A DNA stretch of 64,000 bases from Mannheimia bovis (GCF_014541205.1 NZ_CP061280.1:1628798-1692797), one strand, 5' to 3'; shown: positions 25,669 through 35,887, counted from the first letter of the stretch. Program-made: numbers and translations. Notes: a model not told the origin generated them from the letters alone.

Positions 25669-27171
25669 TTAAGAAATGGTTAAAGTAAGATCCGCTGTAG
25701 ATAATATCTTTTGCTCATCTTCTAGATCGGCTAATACTAATGGGTTTTGGCTTAAAAAGCCCTCATTAAATGCCAAGTGCCAATCGTTATTTTCAATATT
25801 GAGTAAAATCTGCTTTGGCTCAATACTTGCTTGACGGGAACGATTAAGTAATACCGCTAATCTAAATAAACGAACTAGAGTTAAAATATCCCGATATTGG
25901 TAGCGGTTAATGCTACGAATATCAGAGCGTTTGAACCCTTTGAGGTGATACCGCATTAAAACTGCTAACAATGTCTGTTGTTCGAAATCAAAACCCGGTA
26001 AATCTCGATTTGAAATCAAATAAGCTGAGTGTCGATGAACATTATTGTGGTTAACCACAATACCAATTTCGTGTAATAAGCTTGCCCACTTCAGCATAGA
26101 ACGAAAATCTTCAATTTGGCGACGATTTTTCCAACCTCGAATTTGTTCAAAAAGCACAAATGCCGTTTTTTCGACCCTTGATGCTTGCTTTTTATCTAAA
26201 TCAAACTGCTCAACTAAAGCTTCGGCGGTACGTTGGCGGATATCGACTACTTGGAAACTTTTTTCCAACCCATACATCACCCCTTCTCGCAAAGCACCGT
26301 TAGAATAACGTAAAGTCTCAATTTTAAACGTATGAAAAAGGGCTAACAAAATAGCTAAACCCGGTACTAATACATCTGCTCGCTCTTCCAATAATCCACG
26401 CATTTTTATGTCGTGCAACGATTTAAATTCCAAACATAAATCAATCATTTTTTGCAAACGAGGCTCAGTAATTAATCCATCACGATAGCCATTTGCAATC
26501 AGAACTTGATGAACGGTCTTAATTGTGCCTGAAGAGCCAAGAGCGTGTTCCCAGCCTAATTCTTGATACTCCCACATCAAGTCTTCAATTTTTTCCATTG
26601 CAAGTTGATAAGCACTATCAAAAAGCTCGATAGTTAGCTCACCTTTTGGAAAAAAACGTTTGGCAAAACTGACACATCCCATATGACGGCTTTCCGCCCG
26701 AATTGGATTAAAGTTATCGCCAATGGTAATTTCTGTTGAACCACCGCCAATATCGACTACCAGCTTTCTGCCCGTTTCAGGTTGCGTGTGGCTAACCCCC
26801 GAATAAATCAATCTGGCTTCTTCTTGCCCGGAAATAATAGAAATAGAATAAGGGAAAACCGCTTTTGCTTGATCAAGAAAATCTTGTTTATTTGACGCTC
26901 TTCGTAACGTATAAGTACCGACAACTTTCACATTCTCTGGAGAGAACCCTTTTAAGCGTTTAGCAAATAATGCTAAGCAATCAACGCCTCTATCGATAGC
27001 TTCTTGACTGAGTATTAGATTTTCATCAAGCCCATCGGCTAATCGGACACGACGTTTAAGACGAGAAAGGACTTGAATTGAGCCATTCACAATACGGGCA
27101 ACAATCATATGAAAGCTGTTTGAGCCTAAATCAATTGCAGCAAACTCACGAGGAGCAATATTTGATGACAT
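25669..27171 (-). CDS. ppx: Exopolyphosphatase / guanosine pentaphosphatase family
   Basis: A 500-residue Ppx/GppA protein that removes phosphate from polyphosphate ends or from pppGpp. The ASKHA-fold phosphate loops are visible: AIDLGSNSFHMIVARI at residue 8 and VDIGGGSTEITIG near 140. HIGIVVNHNNVHRHSAYLI-like sequence (SLLHEIGIVVNHNNVHRHSA) marks the C-terminal HD-type domain. Length falls between Ppx (513) and GppA (494), so specificity is open. It has no obvious ppk partner here. A wobble-containing hairpin at 25620-25645 follows the gene. Confidence 0.9.
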   Translation of the reverse strand: MSSNIAPREFAAIDLGSNSFHMIVARIVNGSIQVLSRLKRRVRLADGLDENLILSQEAIDRGVDCLALFAKRLKGFSPENVKVVGTYTLRRASNKQDFLDQAKAVFPYSISIISGQEEARLIYSGVSHTQPETGRKLVVDIGGGSTEITIGDNFNPIRAESRHMGCVSFAKRFFPKGELTIELFDSAYQLAMEKIEDLMWEYQELGWEHALGSSGTIKTVHQVLIANGYRDGLITEPRLQKMIDLCLEFKSLHDIKMRGLLEERADVLVPGLAILLALFHTFKIETLRYSNGALREGVMYGLEKSFQVVDIRQRTAEALVEQFDLDKKQASRVEKTAFVLFEQIRGWKNRRQIEDFRSMLKWASLLHEIGIVVNHNNVHRHSAYLISNRDLPGFDFEQQTLLAVLMRYHLKGFKRSDIRSINRYQYRDILTLVRLFRLAVLLNRSRQASIEPKQILLNIENNDWHLAFNEGFLSQNPLVLADLEDEQKILSTADLTLTIS

Positions 27172-27362
27172 AACAAAATCCCTTAATAACTATAAATGAT
27201 GAGATATTACCATTTTTAAGCAAAATATCACTACAAATTTAATGAACTTTTTGATAACAGATTTAAATCATAAAATTAACACAAAATTTTTTGACGAATT
27301 AACAGAAAAAGACTAGGATTTACTTAACTATTTTCAATAAAACTCAACTAAGCGAGGTCTTT

Positions 27363-27692
27363 ATGTCTGAAGTCAATAAATCATTCCACGATATGTTGGA
27401 ATATGTGCATCTTTATCGTCTAAAAAATAAATTACACCGTGAAACTGCCGATAACGATCGCAAAATTCGTGATAACCAAAAGCGTGTATTGTTATTAGAT
27501 AACTTAACTCAATACATCACAGATGAAATGTCTATTGAAGAAATTCGAGCTATCATTGCCAATATGCGTGATGACTACGAAAACCGTGTCGATGATTATA
27601 TGATTCGCAATGCGGAACTTTCAAAGCAACGCCGTGAAATCCGCCAAAAAATGGCAGCTCACAAACAAGCACCAACCAATAAAAAAGCATAA
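27363..27692 (+). CDS. yeeX: DUF496 protein YeeX
   Basis: A 109-residue coiled-coil protein of UPF0265 (YeeX); function unknown. The match to E. coli YeeX is clear: [39 protein letters not shown] and [18 protein letters not shown]. Charged and helical throughout. GAGGTCTTT precedes the ATG. Ends before an inverted pair of uptake signals that serves as terminator. Confidence 0.92.
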   Translation: MSEVNKSFHDMLEYVHLYRLKNKLHRETADNDRKIRDNQKRVLLLDNLTQYITDEMSIEEIRAIIANMRDDYENRVDDYMIRNAELSKQRREIRQKMAAHKQAPTNKKA

Positions 27693-27697
27693 AAATT

Positions 27698-27742
27698 CAA
27701 GCGGTCAATTTCTTGCAAATTTTGCGAAAATTTGACCGCTTG
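27698..27742. terminator. Uptake-signal pair acting as bidirectional terminator
   Basis: CAAGCGGTCAA (27698-27708) and TTGACCGCTTG (27732-27742) form an 11-bp perfect stem between the convergent yeeX and PTS genes. Inverted uptake signals are commonly used this way in Pasteurellaceae. Confidence 0.65.
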
Positions 27743-27761
27743 TGATTTCATATCAAATCAA

Positions 27762-29213
27762 TTAGTGAAGTTTCTTCATTGCATCTGCAACAAATTCCGC
27801 CTCTGTACCTAAGATTACTTGGAATGCGTTTTCACCTAATTTAATATTGCCTTTCGAGCCTAATGCTTTTAATTGTGCATCATTAACTTTCGACACATCT
27901 GCAAGCGTTAAACGTAAGCGTGTAATACAAGCATCAATATTGAGTAAGTTTTCTTTACCACCTAAGGCATCAATAAACTGTTTTGCTCGTTCTTGATGAG
28001 ATGTGGTATTAACTGCTTGTGTCTCAACATCGTCTTCACGTCCCGGAGTTTTTAAGTTAAACGCACGGATCACAATACGGAACAACGCATAGTAAATTAC
28101 GGCGAACACTAAACCTTGTACCAATAGCATATACCATTGCACCGCTAGTGGGTTACGGCTTGATAACACTAAGTCTACTAAACCTGCACTAAAGCCGAAA
28201 CCGGCAATCCATTCCATTGAGGCAGCAATATAGACTGAGATACCGGTTAATAATGCGTGAACCACATAAAGTACAGGGGCTACGAACATAAAGGCAAATT
28301 CAAGTGGCTCGGTAATGCCTGTGAAGAATGAGGCCAACGCTGCTGCAAACATAATTGAGGCAACTTGTGCTTTTTTCGCCGGTTTTGCACTATGATAAAT
28401 CGCTAATGCCGCAGCAGGTAAACCAAACATCATTACAGGGAAGAAACCAGCTTGATACATACCTGTTACCCCTACAACCGCTTTACCTTCGGCTAATGAT
28501 TTCGCACCGCCTAAGAAATTCGGAATATCGTTAATGCCTGCCACATCAAACCAGAACACGGAGTTAAGCGCGTGGTGTAAGCCTACAGGAATTAATAAGC
28601 GGTTGAAGAAGGCGTAAATACCTGCACCGACTGAACCCATATCTTTGATTGATTCACCAAAAGATACTAATCCACCAAAAATCACCGGCCATACGTACAA
28701 TAGAATAAACGCAACCACGATCATCACAACCGATACAACAATCGGCACTAAACGTTTACCGCTAAAGAAGGATAACGCTTTCGGCAATTCCACTTGGTAG
28801 AAACGGTTATAAAGTTCCGCTGAAATCACACCCACTAAAATCCCGATAAATTGGTTATTGATTTTACCGAATGCCGCAGGCACTTGATCAACCGCAATAC
28901 CTTGTAATTGTGCCACTGCCCCCGGTGCAAGCAAGGTTGTGATCACTAAATACCCGACTAAGCCGGATAATGCAGCCGCACCATCTTTTTCTTTAGACAT
29001 ACCAAAGGCGACACCTACCGCAAATAAAATCGACATATTGTCAATAATTGCTGCCCCGGATTTGATTAACAATGCCGACAGTTGACTGTTTGCTCCCCAA
29101 CCATCCGGGTCGATCCAATAACCAATCCCCATTAATAGTGCCGCTGCCGGTAAAGCCGCCACCGGTACCATTAAGGCTCTACCGATTTTTTGTAGATAAC
29201 CTAAAACACTCAT
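27762..29213 (-). CDS. nagE: PTS permease IIBC, N-acetylglucosamine/glucose family
   Basis: A 483-residue phosphotransferase permease. The IIC membrane domain (about residues 1-370) has FFNRLLIPVGLHHALN, MYQAGFFPVMMFGLPAAALA and the substrate-site GITEPLEFAFMF. A linker (NLKTPGREDD) leads to the IIB domain with the phosphocysteine in NIDACITRLRLTLAD. The IIA domain is absent, so Crr would serve. Several stretches are nearer to NagE than PtsG, hence the tentative symbol; glucose is the alternative. GGAGGT precedes ATG 29213. Divergent from lysC. Confidence 0.85.
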   Translation of the reverse strand: MSVLGYLQKIGRALMVPVAALPAAALLMGIGYWIDPDGWGANSQLSALLIKSGAAIIDNMSILFAVGVAFGMSKEKDGAAALSGLVGYLVITTLLAPGAVAQLQGIAVDQVPAAFGKINNQFIGILVGVISAELYNRFYQVELPKALSFFSGKRLVPIVVSVVMIVVAFILLYVWPVIFGGLVSFGESIKDMGSVGAGIYAFFNRLLIPVGLHHALNSVFWFDVAGINDIPNFLGGAKSLAEGKAVVGVTGMYQAGFFPVMMFGLPAAALAIYHSAKPAKKAQVASIMFAAALASFFTGITEPLEFAFMFVAPVLYVVHALLTGISVYIAASMEWIAGFGFSAGLVDLVLSSRNPLAVQWYMLLVQGLVFAVIYYALFRIVIRAFNLKTPGREDDVETQAVNTTSHQERAKQFIDALGGKENLLNIDACITRLRLTLADVSKVNDAQLKALGSKGNIKLGENAFQVILGTEAEFVADAMKKLH

Positions 29214-29346
29214 ACAAACCTCCAATTAATTAACTCATATTGAGTAGAAATAGAATAGAAAAAAAGCATTTTAAAGACAATCACCTAAATTAAGTTTTGT
29301 GATCCATTTCAAAAAAATTTTAGAGTAAAATTTCAAATTCACTATT

Positions 29347-29392
29347 CAAGCGGTCAAATTCTTGTAAAATTTTCCGAAAAAATAACCGCTTG
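29347..29392. repeat. Inverted pair of uptake signals in the nagE-lysC gap
   Basis: CAAGCGGT (29347-29354) and ACCGCTTG (29385-29392). It lies between divergent genes, so it cannot end either one. Outward promoters are expected on both sides. Confidence 0.6.
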
Positions 29393-29428
29393 TTTTCACT
29401 GCTCCCCCTAAGTTTTTTCAAATATTCA

Positions 29429-29457
29429 TTGACAAAACTGAGATAAAAAGGTATTTC
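29429..29457 (+). promoter_or_regulatory. Promoter of the lysine riboswitch-lysC transcript
   Basis: Perfect -35 TTGACA (29429-29434), 17 bases, weak -10 TATTTC (29452-29457). It would give a leader of about 315 bases. Confidence 0.5.
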
Positions 29458-29504
29458 TATATCGTTTTTTCAATCCATTGAAAAAATAGTAATGGTATTG
29501 CCAT

Positions 29505-29682
29505 TACAGGAGAGGTGCAACACTCAGGCAACTTAATTTGAGGTAACTAGGACCGTTTGAAAATTAAGTGATGGGAGTGATTGCCGAGGTGTGAATTCAC
29601 TAGACTGGAATTAACATCGGCTGAGCAGGTTGAATCCTATCAGCTGTCATTTAATAGCAAATATTAAATGGAGTGCTCTGAT
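29505..29682 (+). ncRNA. Lysine riboswitch (L box) of lysC
   Basis: An aptamer with all expected helices. P1: AGAGGTGC at 29511 with GAGTGCTCT at 29671. P2: GGCAACTTAATT with AATTAAG and TTGCC, containing the turn element near GATGGGAG. P3 around GCCGAGG and ATCGGC. P4: GCTGA/TCAGC. P5: CATTTAAT/ATTAAATG (29648-29670). The conserved words AGAGGTGC and GGAGTGCT are those of L boxes. It lies in the lysC leader, where lysine binding would lower aspartokinase synthesis. Confidence 0.93.
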
Positions 29683-29717
29683 TAATTGGTTCTCTAATCA
29701 AACCGTATAATCTACTC

Positions 29718-29777
29718 AAATTTCCTTTCCGAATATCCCCTAACACAACATTTATCTATTTTGTTTTAAGGAAATTT
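29718..29777 (+). promoter_or_regulatory. Possible anti-Shine-Dalgarno helix before lysC
   Basis: AAATTTCCTT (29718-29727) is exactly complementary to AAGGAAATTT (29768-29777), which contains the lysC ribosome-binding site. No T-run terminator is visible after the aptamer, so the riboswitch may act on translation through this helix. Confidence 0.5.
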
Positions 29778-29781
29778 TATT

Positions 29782-31134
29782 ATGTCTCATCTTTCTGTGG
29801 CTAAATTTGGTGGTACCAGCGTTGCTAATTTTGATGTAATGACTTCATCGGCAAACATCGTAATTGCTGATGCAAACACTCGTGTAGTGGTACTTTCTGC
29901 TTCTGCTGGCGTAACAAATTATTTGGTTGAACTCGCTAATGGTTGTGAAGAAGAAAAACGTGATGAAATCATTGCAGCTGTTCGTCAAATTCAATACAAC
30001 ATCATTGAAAAATTACAAACGCAAGACAATGTTCGTGCTGAAATTGACGAATTATTAGATCGTATTGAAGCCCTTGCTGAATCTGCAAGCCTTGCGACCT
30101 CTGCGGCATTAAGTGATGAATTAATCAGCCACGGTGAAATGATGTCCACAAAAATCTTCACCCAATTATTAAATGAGCGTGGGCACCCAGCTGTATGGGT
30201 AGATGTACGTGACATTGTCGCGACAGATAACCACTACGGTAAAGCTGCACCAAACGATGAAAAAACTCAACAACAATCAGATAAAGTGATCAAACCACTT
30301 ATTCAAGCAGGCAAAATCGTCATTACCCAAGGTTTTATCGGTCGTGATGATGAAGGCAAAACCACAACTCTTGGTCGTGGTGGTTCAGATTACTCTGCTG
30401 CCTTATTAGCAGAAGTATTAAATGCTAATGATGTGTTAATTTGGACAGACGTTCCGGGCATCTACACAACTGACCCACGAGTTGTACCAAATGCACAACG
30501 CATTGATACAATGGCATTTAACGAAGCAGCTGAAATGGCAACATTCGGTGCAAAAGTATTACATCCGGCAACATTATTACCAGCGGTGCGTAGCAATATT
30601 CCTGTGTATGTAGGGTCAAGTAAAGCTCCTGAACAAGGCGGCACTTGGGTAACACGTGATCCACAACCACGCCCGACTTTCCGTGCGATTGCATTACGCC
30701 GCAACCAAACCTTATTGACACTTTCAAGCCTGTCTATGCTACACGCTCAGGGCTTCTTAGCGAATTTATTTGCGATTTTAGCAAAACATAAAATCTCTGT
30801 TGATGTCATTACAACTTCAGAAGTGAGTGTATCTCTCACCTTAGATAAAACAGGTTCAGCGTCTTCTGGTACAGATATGCTATCACCTGAATTACTTGAT
30901 GAGCTGAATGCTTATTGCAACGTTCAAGTTGAAAATGATTTAGCATTAGTGGCAATTATTGGTAATAACTTACATCTTCAAGCCGGTGTAGCGAAAAAAT
31001 TATTCCACACCCTTGAGAATTACAATATCCGCTTAATCAGCTACGGAGCAAGTAGCAATAACGTTTGTACGCTTATCAAAAATAGCGAAGCAGATGACGC
31101 TGTTCGTGCATTACACAAAGGCTTATTTGAGTAA
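29782..31134 (+). CDS. lysC: Lysine-sensitive aspartokinase III
   Basis: Phosphorylates aspartate, the first step to lysine, diaminopimelate, threonine and methionine. 450 residues (449 in E. coli LysC). The kinase domain begins VAKFGGTSVANFDVM, with TTLGRGGSDYSAALLAE and the aspartate-site VLIWTDVPGIYTTDPR. Two C-terminal ACT domains (ISVDVITTSEVSVSLTLD and a second near 380-440) bind lysine for feedback inhibition. AAGGAAATTTT precedes the ATG. Double lysine control is thus predicted: riboswitch and allostery. Confidence 0.97.
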   Translation: MSHLSVAKFGGTSVANFDVMTSSANIVIADANTRVVVLSASAGVTNYLVELANGCEEEKRDEIIAAVRQIQYNIIEKLQTQDNVRAEIDELLDRIEALAESASLATSAALSDELISHGEMMSTKIFTQLLNERGHPAVWVDVRDIVATDNHYGKAAPNDEKTQQQSDKVIKPLIQAGKIVITQGFIGRDDEGKTTTLGRGGSDYSAALLAEVLNANDVLIWTDVPGIYTTDPRVVPNAQRIDTMAFNEAAEMATFGAKVLHPATLLPAVRSNIPVYVGSSKAPEQGGTWVTRDPQPRPTFRAIALRRNQTLLTLSSLSMLHAQGFLANLFAILAKHKISVDVITTSEVSVSLTLDKTGSASSGTDMLSPELLDELNAYCNVQVENDLALVAIIGNNLHLQAGVAKKLFHTLENYNIRLISYGASSNNVCTLIKNSEADDAVRALHKGLFE

Positions 31135-31145
31135 TTTTTGATACT

Positions 31146-31197
31146 ACAAGCGGTTGTTTTTGGTAAATTTTTTACTAAAAATGACCGCTTGTTCTTT
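31146..31197 (+). terminator. Uptake-signal pair as lysC terminator
   Basis: ACAAGCGGT (31146-31154) and ACCGCTTGT (31184-31192) form a 9-bp stem, followed by TCTTTT. Confidence 0.6.
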
Positions 31198-31223
31198 TAT
31201 CTTTCTATGACATACATTTAAAA

Positions 31224-31571
31224 ATGAATAAATACGCTATCTTAGCTCTACTTTGGTTTGCCATTAGTATTTACAGCTTAATTTTTCGTGAAAGCACCGG
31301 CGAATCACTCCCCATTCCTCATTTTGATAAAATTGGGCATTTGGGTATCTTTTTTGTGCAGTTCTGGCTAATGGCAAGAGCGTTTATCCAATCAAATAAA
31401 GCTGTGCCTTATTTAGGATTGATGATTTCTGCCCTATTTTATGCATTTGGAACAGAGTTAGGGCAAGCAACTTTTACTGAAACCAGACAAGGATCTTGGT
31501 TAGATGGATTAGCAGACTTATGCGGTGCAGGAATTGCACTATTAATAGTGAAATATCTTTATAAAAGATAA
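31224..31571 (+). CDS. VanZ-family membrane protein
   Basis: A 115-residue protein with about four hydrophobic helices (YAILALLWFAISIYSLIF, GHLGIFFVQFWLMARAF, LGLMISALFYAFGTELGQ, CGAGIALLIVKYLY). HFDKIGHLGIFF and the acidic GTELGQATFTETRQGSWLDG are the VanZ-like signatures. Function unknown. It stands between lysC and the converging rpsI, with no strong ribosome site (the start follows ACATACATTTAAAA). Confidence 0.82.
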   Translation: MNKYAILALLWFAISIYSLIFRESTGESLPIPHFDKIGHLGIFFVQFWLMARAFIQSNKAVPYLGLMISALFYAFGTELGQATFTETRQGSWLDGLADLCGAGIALLIVKYLYKR

Positions 31572-31578
31572 TTTTATA

Positions 31579-31608
31579 GATAATAAAAAAGGCAGGAAAC
31601 CCTGCCTT
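31579..31608 (-). terminator. Terminator of rplM-rpsI
   Basis: The 8-bp perfect stem AAGGCAGG/CCTGCCTT with a 4-base loop is followed on the minus strand by TTTTATT. Confidence 0.85.
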
Positions 31609-31627
31609 CTTGAAAACGAAAATAAAA

Positions 31628-32023
31628 TTAACGTTTTGAGTATTGTGGACGACGACGTGCTTTGTGTAAACCCACTTTTTTACGTTCAACGCGACGTGCG
31701 TCACGAGTAACGAAGCCTGCTGCACGAAGTGCTGGGCGTAGAGTTTCATCGTATTCCATTAATGCACGAGTGATACCGTGACGGATTGCACCCGCTTGAC
31801 CAGAAATACCACCACCGGTTACAGTGATGTATAGGTCTAATTTATCTGTTAATTCAACTAATTCTAATGGTTGACGAACGATCATACGTGAAGTTTCACG
31901 ACCGAAGTAAACCTCTAAAGAACGTTGGTTGATGGTAATGTTACCACTGCCCGGTTTGATAAATACACGAGCTGAAGAGCTTTTGCGGCGACCTGTGCCG
32001 TAGTTTTGATTTGCTGCTGTCAT
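31628..32023 (-). CDS. rpsI: 30S ribosomal protein S9
   Basis: 131 residues (130 in E. coli). [20 protein letters not shown] begins the conserved core; [20 protein letters not shown] and the basic C-terminal tail ending RRPQYSKR, which reaches the P-site tRNA, are intact. Second gene of the rplM-rpsI operon, 15 bases after rplM, as in nearly all bacteria. Confidence 0.98.
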   Translation of the reverse strand: MTAANQNYGTGRRKSSSARVFIKPGSGNITINQRSLEVYFGRETSRMIVRQPLELVELTDKLDLYITVTGGGISGQAGAIRHGITRALMEYDETLRPALRAAGFVTRDARRVERKKVGLHKARRRPQYSKR

Positions 32024-32038
32024 TTTTCTGCTCCGTGA

Positions 32039-32599
<561 letters not shown>

Positions 32600-32605
32600 G
32601 GCGGA

Positions 32606-32611
32606 ATTATA
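32606..32611 (-). promoter_or_regulatory. -10 element of the rplM promoter
   Basis: A perfect TATAAT on the minus strand, with TTAGAT 18 bases upstream as a weak -35. Confidence 0.55.
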
Positions 32612-32762
32612 CAGACTTTTTAACCAAAAATCTAATGTTTTTTAGACTTATTATTTAAAATTGAACCTATATCACATTTTAATCATTTGGAGCTTTTCAA
32701 ATAAAAGCTGAAATGTTAAAAATAGCATTATAAATTCACTACTTAAACATAAGGAGTTTATG

Positions 32763-33158
32763 ATGGAACAATGGACCAGTGATGTTTGGGCAGCAATTGC
32801 CGCAGCATTTATTGTGGGAGCTGTAGTAGGTTGTACCCTAGTGCGTGTACTCAATAGTAATGTACGGAAGCAACACGAATTAGAGCGAGAACTTAAACAA
32901 ACCAAAACACAAGTTGATGAACAAAAACAACAACTTGAACAACATTTTGAGCAATCTGCCCAGCTGCTTTCAACTTTAGCAGCTGATTATAAAAAACTTT
33001 ATGCCCATTTAGCTCAAAGTTCTGAAAAATTATTACCGGAAAATGCTAAAAACATTGAGTTTTTCCAGCAAGCTCAATTACCTGCTCAACCTGAAAAAAC
33101 AGATGAAGATCAACCAAGGGATTACTCTGAAGGTTCTTCCGGCTTATTAAAATCGTAA
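32763..33158 (+). CDS. zapG: Cell-division-associated membrane protein ZapG (YhcB)
   Basis: A 131-residue DUF1043 protein: one N-terminal transmembrane helix (WAAIAAAFIVGAVVGCTLVR), then a long coiled coil (ELKQTKTQVDEQKQQLEQHF) and the conserved QSAQLLSTLAADYKKLYAHL followed by AQSSEKLLPE. YhcB links envelope synthesis with division in E. coli. Two ATGs are adjacent (32760, 32763); AAGGAG is better spaced for the second. Convergent with glnD. It has its usual position near rplM-rpsI, as in many gammaproteobacteria. Confidence 0.92.
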   Translation: MEQWTSDVWAAIAAAFIVGAVVGCTLVRVLNSNVRKQHELERELKQTKTQVDEQKQQLEQHFEQSAQLLSTLAADYKKLYAHLAQSSEKLLPENAKNIEFFQQAQLPAQPEKTDEDQPRDYSEGSSGLLKS

Positions 33159-33174
33159 AATTTTTACTAAAAAC

Positions 33175-33208
33175 AACCGCTTGTCGTAATGAATTACAAG
33201 CGGTTTTT
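33175..33208. terminator. Uptake-signal pair between zapG and glnD
   Basis: AACCGCTTGT (33175-33184) and ACAAGCGGTT (33196-33205) form a 10-bp stem, followed by TTT. On the other strand the stem is followed by GTTTTTAG. It serves both converging genes. Confidence 0.75.
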
Positions 33209-33209
33209 A

Positions 33210-35774
33210 CTATTCGTTATCCAGTTCTCTCATTATTGTTTCTTGAAGTACCAACTGCTCTTGCTCTGAGAGTGCTTTTCCTTCAGCATTATTTACCACA
33301 AAGAAATCTTCTACTCTCTCGCCAATAGTTGTAATTTTGGCATTGAGTAAATTCAACTCAAGGCGATTAAAAATATAGCCGATTTGAGCCAATAATCCAT
33401 CTCGATCAAGAGTAAATAGCTCAAACTCCGTTTGCTGTTTTGATGATTGTGGAAGAAAGCGTAACCTTGTTTTGCGTTTAAATGAAGCGTGCTTAACAGG
33501 CTTTTTAATAAACCTTACCTGATTGTTCGGCATTGCTAACATATTTGTTAAAGATTGCTGAATTTGCAGGCTTCTTTCGTCGGTCAAATCGTCTCCATTA
33601 CGTTCGGTTACGATAAAACTATCTAACACCAAGCCGTTTTCGCTAGTAATAATTTGAGCATCGTGAATACTGATTTTCTTTTGGCTTAATAAATGTGCAA
33701 TACGAGCAAAAAGTTGAGGCTGGTCTTGGCAACAAACAAAAATTTCTGTTCCGCCTCTTGCGTACTCGTTACTGATTAACACCATCGGCAATTGGCGATT
33801 TTTAATATAACTCAATGCGTGCCACACCAATTGAGTGGGTTTATGACGTAAAAAATAGCTCTGCGGACAAGGTTGCCAAAAGGTTGTTAAGAGCTTTCGT
33901 TCATCAGCAGAAAGCACAAATTTCATCAATTCTAATGCCTGTAGACGATGCTCTTTAGCTACTGCCTCGTAATCCAAGTTTTCGGCTAATTGTTGCAAAG
34001 TAAATTGGTAAAGTTGGGTAAAAAGTGAGGCTTTCCAATCGTTCCATAAACTCTCGCTGGTTGCACAAATATCGGCAACCGTTAAACAAAGTAGTGAAGA
34101 TAAAGCGGTCGAATTTTTCACTTTTTTTGCAAATGTACGTACCACTTCAGGGTCGTGGATATCACGCCGTTGAGCCGTAATCGACATCGTCAAATGCTCC
34201 TCCACAAGCCACACCATATAATCTGTTTGTTCTTGGTTAAAGCCGTGTAATTTGGCAAACTCACGTATATCCTCCGCCCCAACTTTAGCGTGGTCGCCTT
34301 CTCTGCCCTTCGCAATATCGTGAAAAAGTGCAGCAAGATAAATTAAGTCGTACTTATCCGATAGCTGTGAAAATAAGGTATTGGCAAGAGGAAAAATAGA
34401 ATGTTGAGTATTCTCAGCAAAGTTTTCTAAATTCAACATTACTCGGATACTGTGTTCATCTACCGTATAAATATGGAAAAGATCAAACTGCATTAATCCT
34501 TCAATACCTTTCCATTGTGGTAAGTAGGCTTTCAAGAAACCCAATTGGTGCATTGGTAAAATCGCTCGGGATACCACTTTAGGCTGAGAAAAAAGCTGCA
34601 CAAATTTTTCTCGCATATCCTGAGCTTCACAAAGCGATTGCTCTTGTTGCTGGAGAGATAACCGAAGTTGCCTTAACGTATCTGCACTCGCAACTAACTG
34701 CGGAAAATGCGTAAGATGGAAGAATAAATCCAACATTGTAGTAGGTTGATTTTTGAAAATGCGACGATCTTCAATAAATACCATCTGATTTTGTTGGTAA
34801 AAATAAGCATCAAGCGGTTGCTTTTCACCAATTTTTTGCAAATTCAATAAGTGGGTTTGCTCAAAACCATTAAGTATGAGCTGGCTTAGTTGAGAAATAG
34901 ATTTTGTGGCTTGGAAGTAATCTCGCATCATCATTTCAACTGCTTGATTGCCTTCACCTTGATAACCTAGAAATTCGCTGAGTTGTAGCTGTCTATCAAA
35001 TCTCAAACGGTTATCGTAACGTTTGAGCTGCAAATGAAGTGCAAAACGCATACGAAAAAGCACCGCTTGTGCCGCCATTAACTCTTTATATTCTTCGGAA
35101 TAAAGCAAACCTTTATTGAGTAAATCAATGAATGAATAAACACCGTATTGGCGTAACATAATCCAAGAGATCAAATTCAGATCTCGCAACCCTCCCGGGC
35201 TGTGTTTTAAATCAGGCTCAAGATTGTAACTGGTATTATGATAACGGGCGTAACGAGCATTCTTTTCGTCCATTTTTGCTGCAAAAAACGCCTTAATTTC
35301 CCAAAAATCCGGCTGATATATTGCCTCTTTTAATCTAATCCAGAGCTGATGATTGCCAAATAGAAAACGCCCTTCCAACATATTGGTGGCAACTGAAATT
35401 TCTGCTTTTCCGATCGCAATACATTCATCAAGGGTTCGAACACTTGTTCCTAACTGTAATTTACTGTCCCACAGCAAATTAAATAATTCATTCAACACTT
35501 GTTGCGTTGGATCATCTAACGGCTTGTCGGATAGTACTAAAATATCAAGATCAGAGAGCGGGAACATCTCTTCTCGCCCATAACCTCCAACGGCTAATAA
35601 TGCGAGATCTTCACGCTTCTCCAGCCCGTATTTTTGCCAAAGTGTGAGCAAAATTTCATCGTAAAAACGGCTACGCTGATTGATTAGAGCCATTACATCT
35701 GTAGTTGGAAATACCTGTTTTTGCTTTTCCGTAAATTCAGCTAAAAGCGTTTTTAATTCGCTACTATTTTTCAT
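33210..35774 (-). CDS. glnD: Bifunctional PII uridylyltransferase / uridylyl-removing enzyme
   Basis: The primary glutamine sensor: it modifies PII under nitrogen limitation and reverses this when glutamine is high. 854 residues. The nucleotidyltransferase motif is at residues 61-80 (AVGGYGREEMFPLSDLDILV), the HD domain carries AALFHDIAKGREGDHAKVG, and two C-terminal ACT domains begin around EIFVCCQDQPQLFARIAHLL and FELFTLDRDGLLAQIGYIF. It is somewhat shorter than the E. coli enzyme (890). Two adjacent ATGs; 35774 is better spaced from GGAG. No glnB gene is in the window. Confidence 0.95.
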   Translation of the reverse strand: MKNSSELKTLLAEFTEKQKQVFPTTDVMALINQRSRFYDEILLTLWQKYGLEKREDLALLAVGGYGREEMFPLSDLDILVLSDKPLDDPTQQVLNELFNLLWDSKLQLGTSVRTLDECIAIGKAEISVATNMLEGRFLFGNHQLWIRLKEAIYQPDFWEIKAFFAAKMDEKNARYARYHNTSYNLEPDLKHSPGGLRDLNLISWIMLRQYGVYSFIDLLNKGLLYSEEYKELMAAQAVLFRMRFALHLQLKRYDNRLRFDRQLQLSEFLGYQGEGNQAVEMMMRDYFQATKSISQLSQLILNGFEQTHLLNLQKIGEKQPLDAYFYQQNQMVFIEDRRIFKNQPTTMLDLFFHLTHFPQLVASADTLRQLRLSLQQQEQSLCEAQDMREKFVQLFSQPKVVSRAILPMHQLGFLKAYLPQWKGIEGLMQFDLFHIYTVDEHSIRVMLNLENFAENTQHSIFPLANTLFSQLSDKYDLIYLAALFHDIAKGREGDHAKVGAEDIREFAKLHGFNQEQTDYMVWLVEEHLTMSITAQRRDIHDPEVVRTFAKKVKNSTALSSLLCLTVADICATSESLWNDWKASLFTQLYQFTLQQLAENLDYEAVAKEHRLQALELMKFVLSADERKLLTTFWQPCPQSYFLRHKPTQLVWHALSYIKNRQLPMVLISNEYARGGTEIFVCCQDQPQLFARIAHLLSQKKISIHDAQIITSENGLVLDSFIVTERNGDDLTDERSLQIQQSLTNMLAMPNNQVRFIKKPVKHASFKRKTRLRFLPQSSKQQTEFELFTLDRDGLLAQIGYIFNRLELNLLNAKITTIGERVEDFFVVNNAEGKALSEQEQLVLQETIMRELDNE

Positions 35775-35887
35775 CATTACTCCGTCTAAAATTATCAAAA
35801 TAATAGGCGATTTATTTTGCTTTGCCTATATTTATTTTTATACAACAAGCTATAATGCAATCTCATTTTGTAATAGAAGGATAATTT

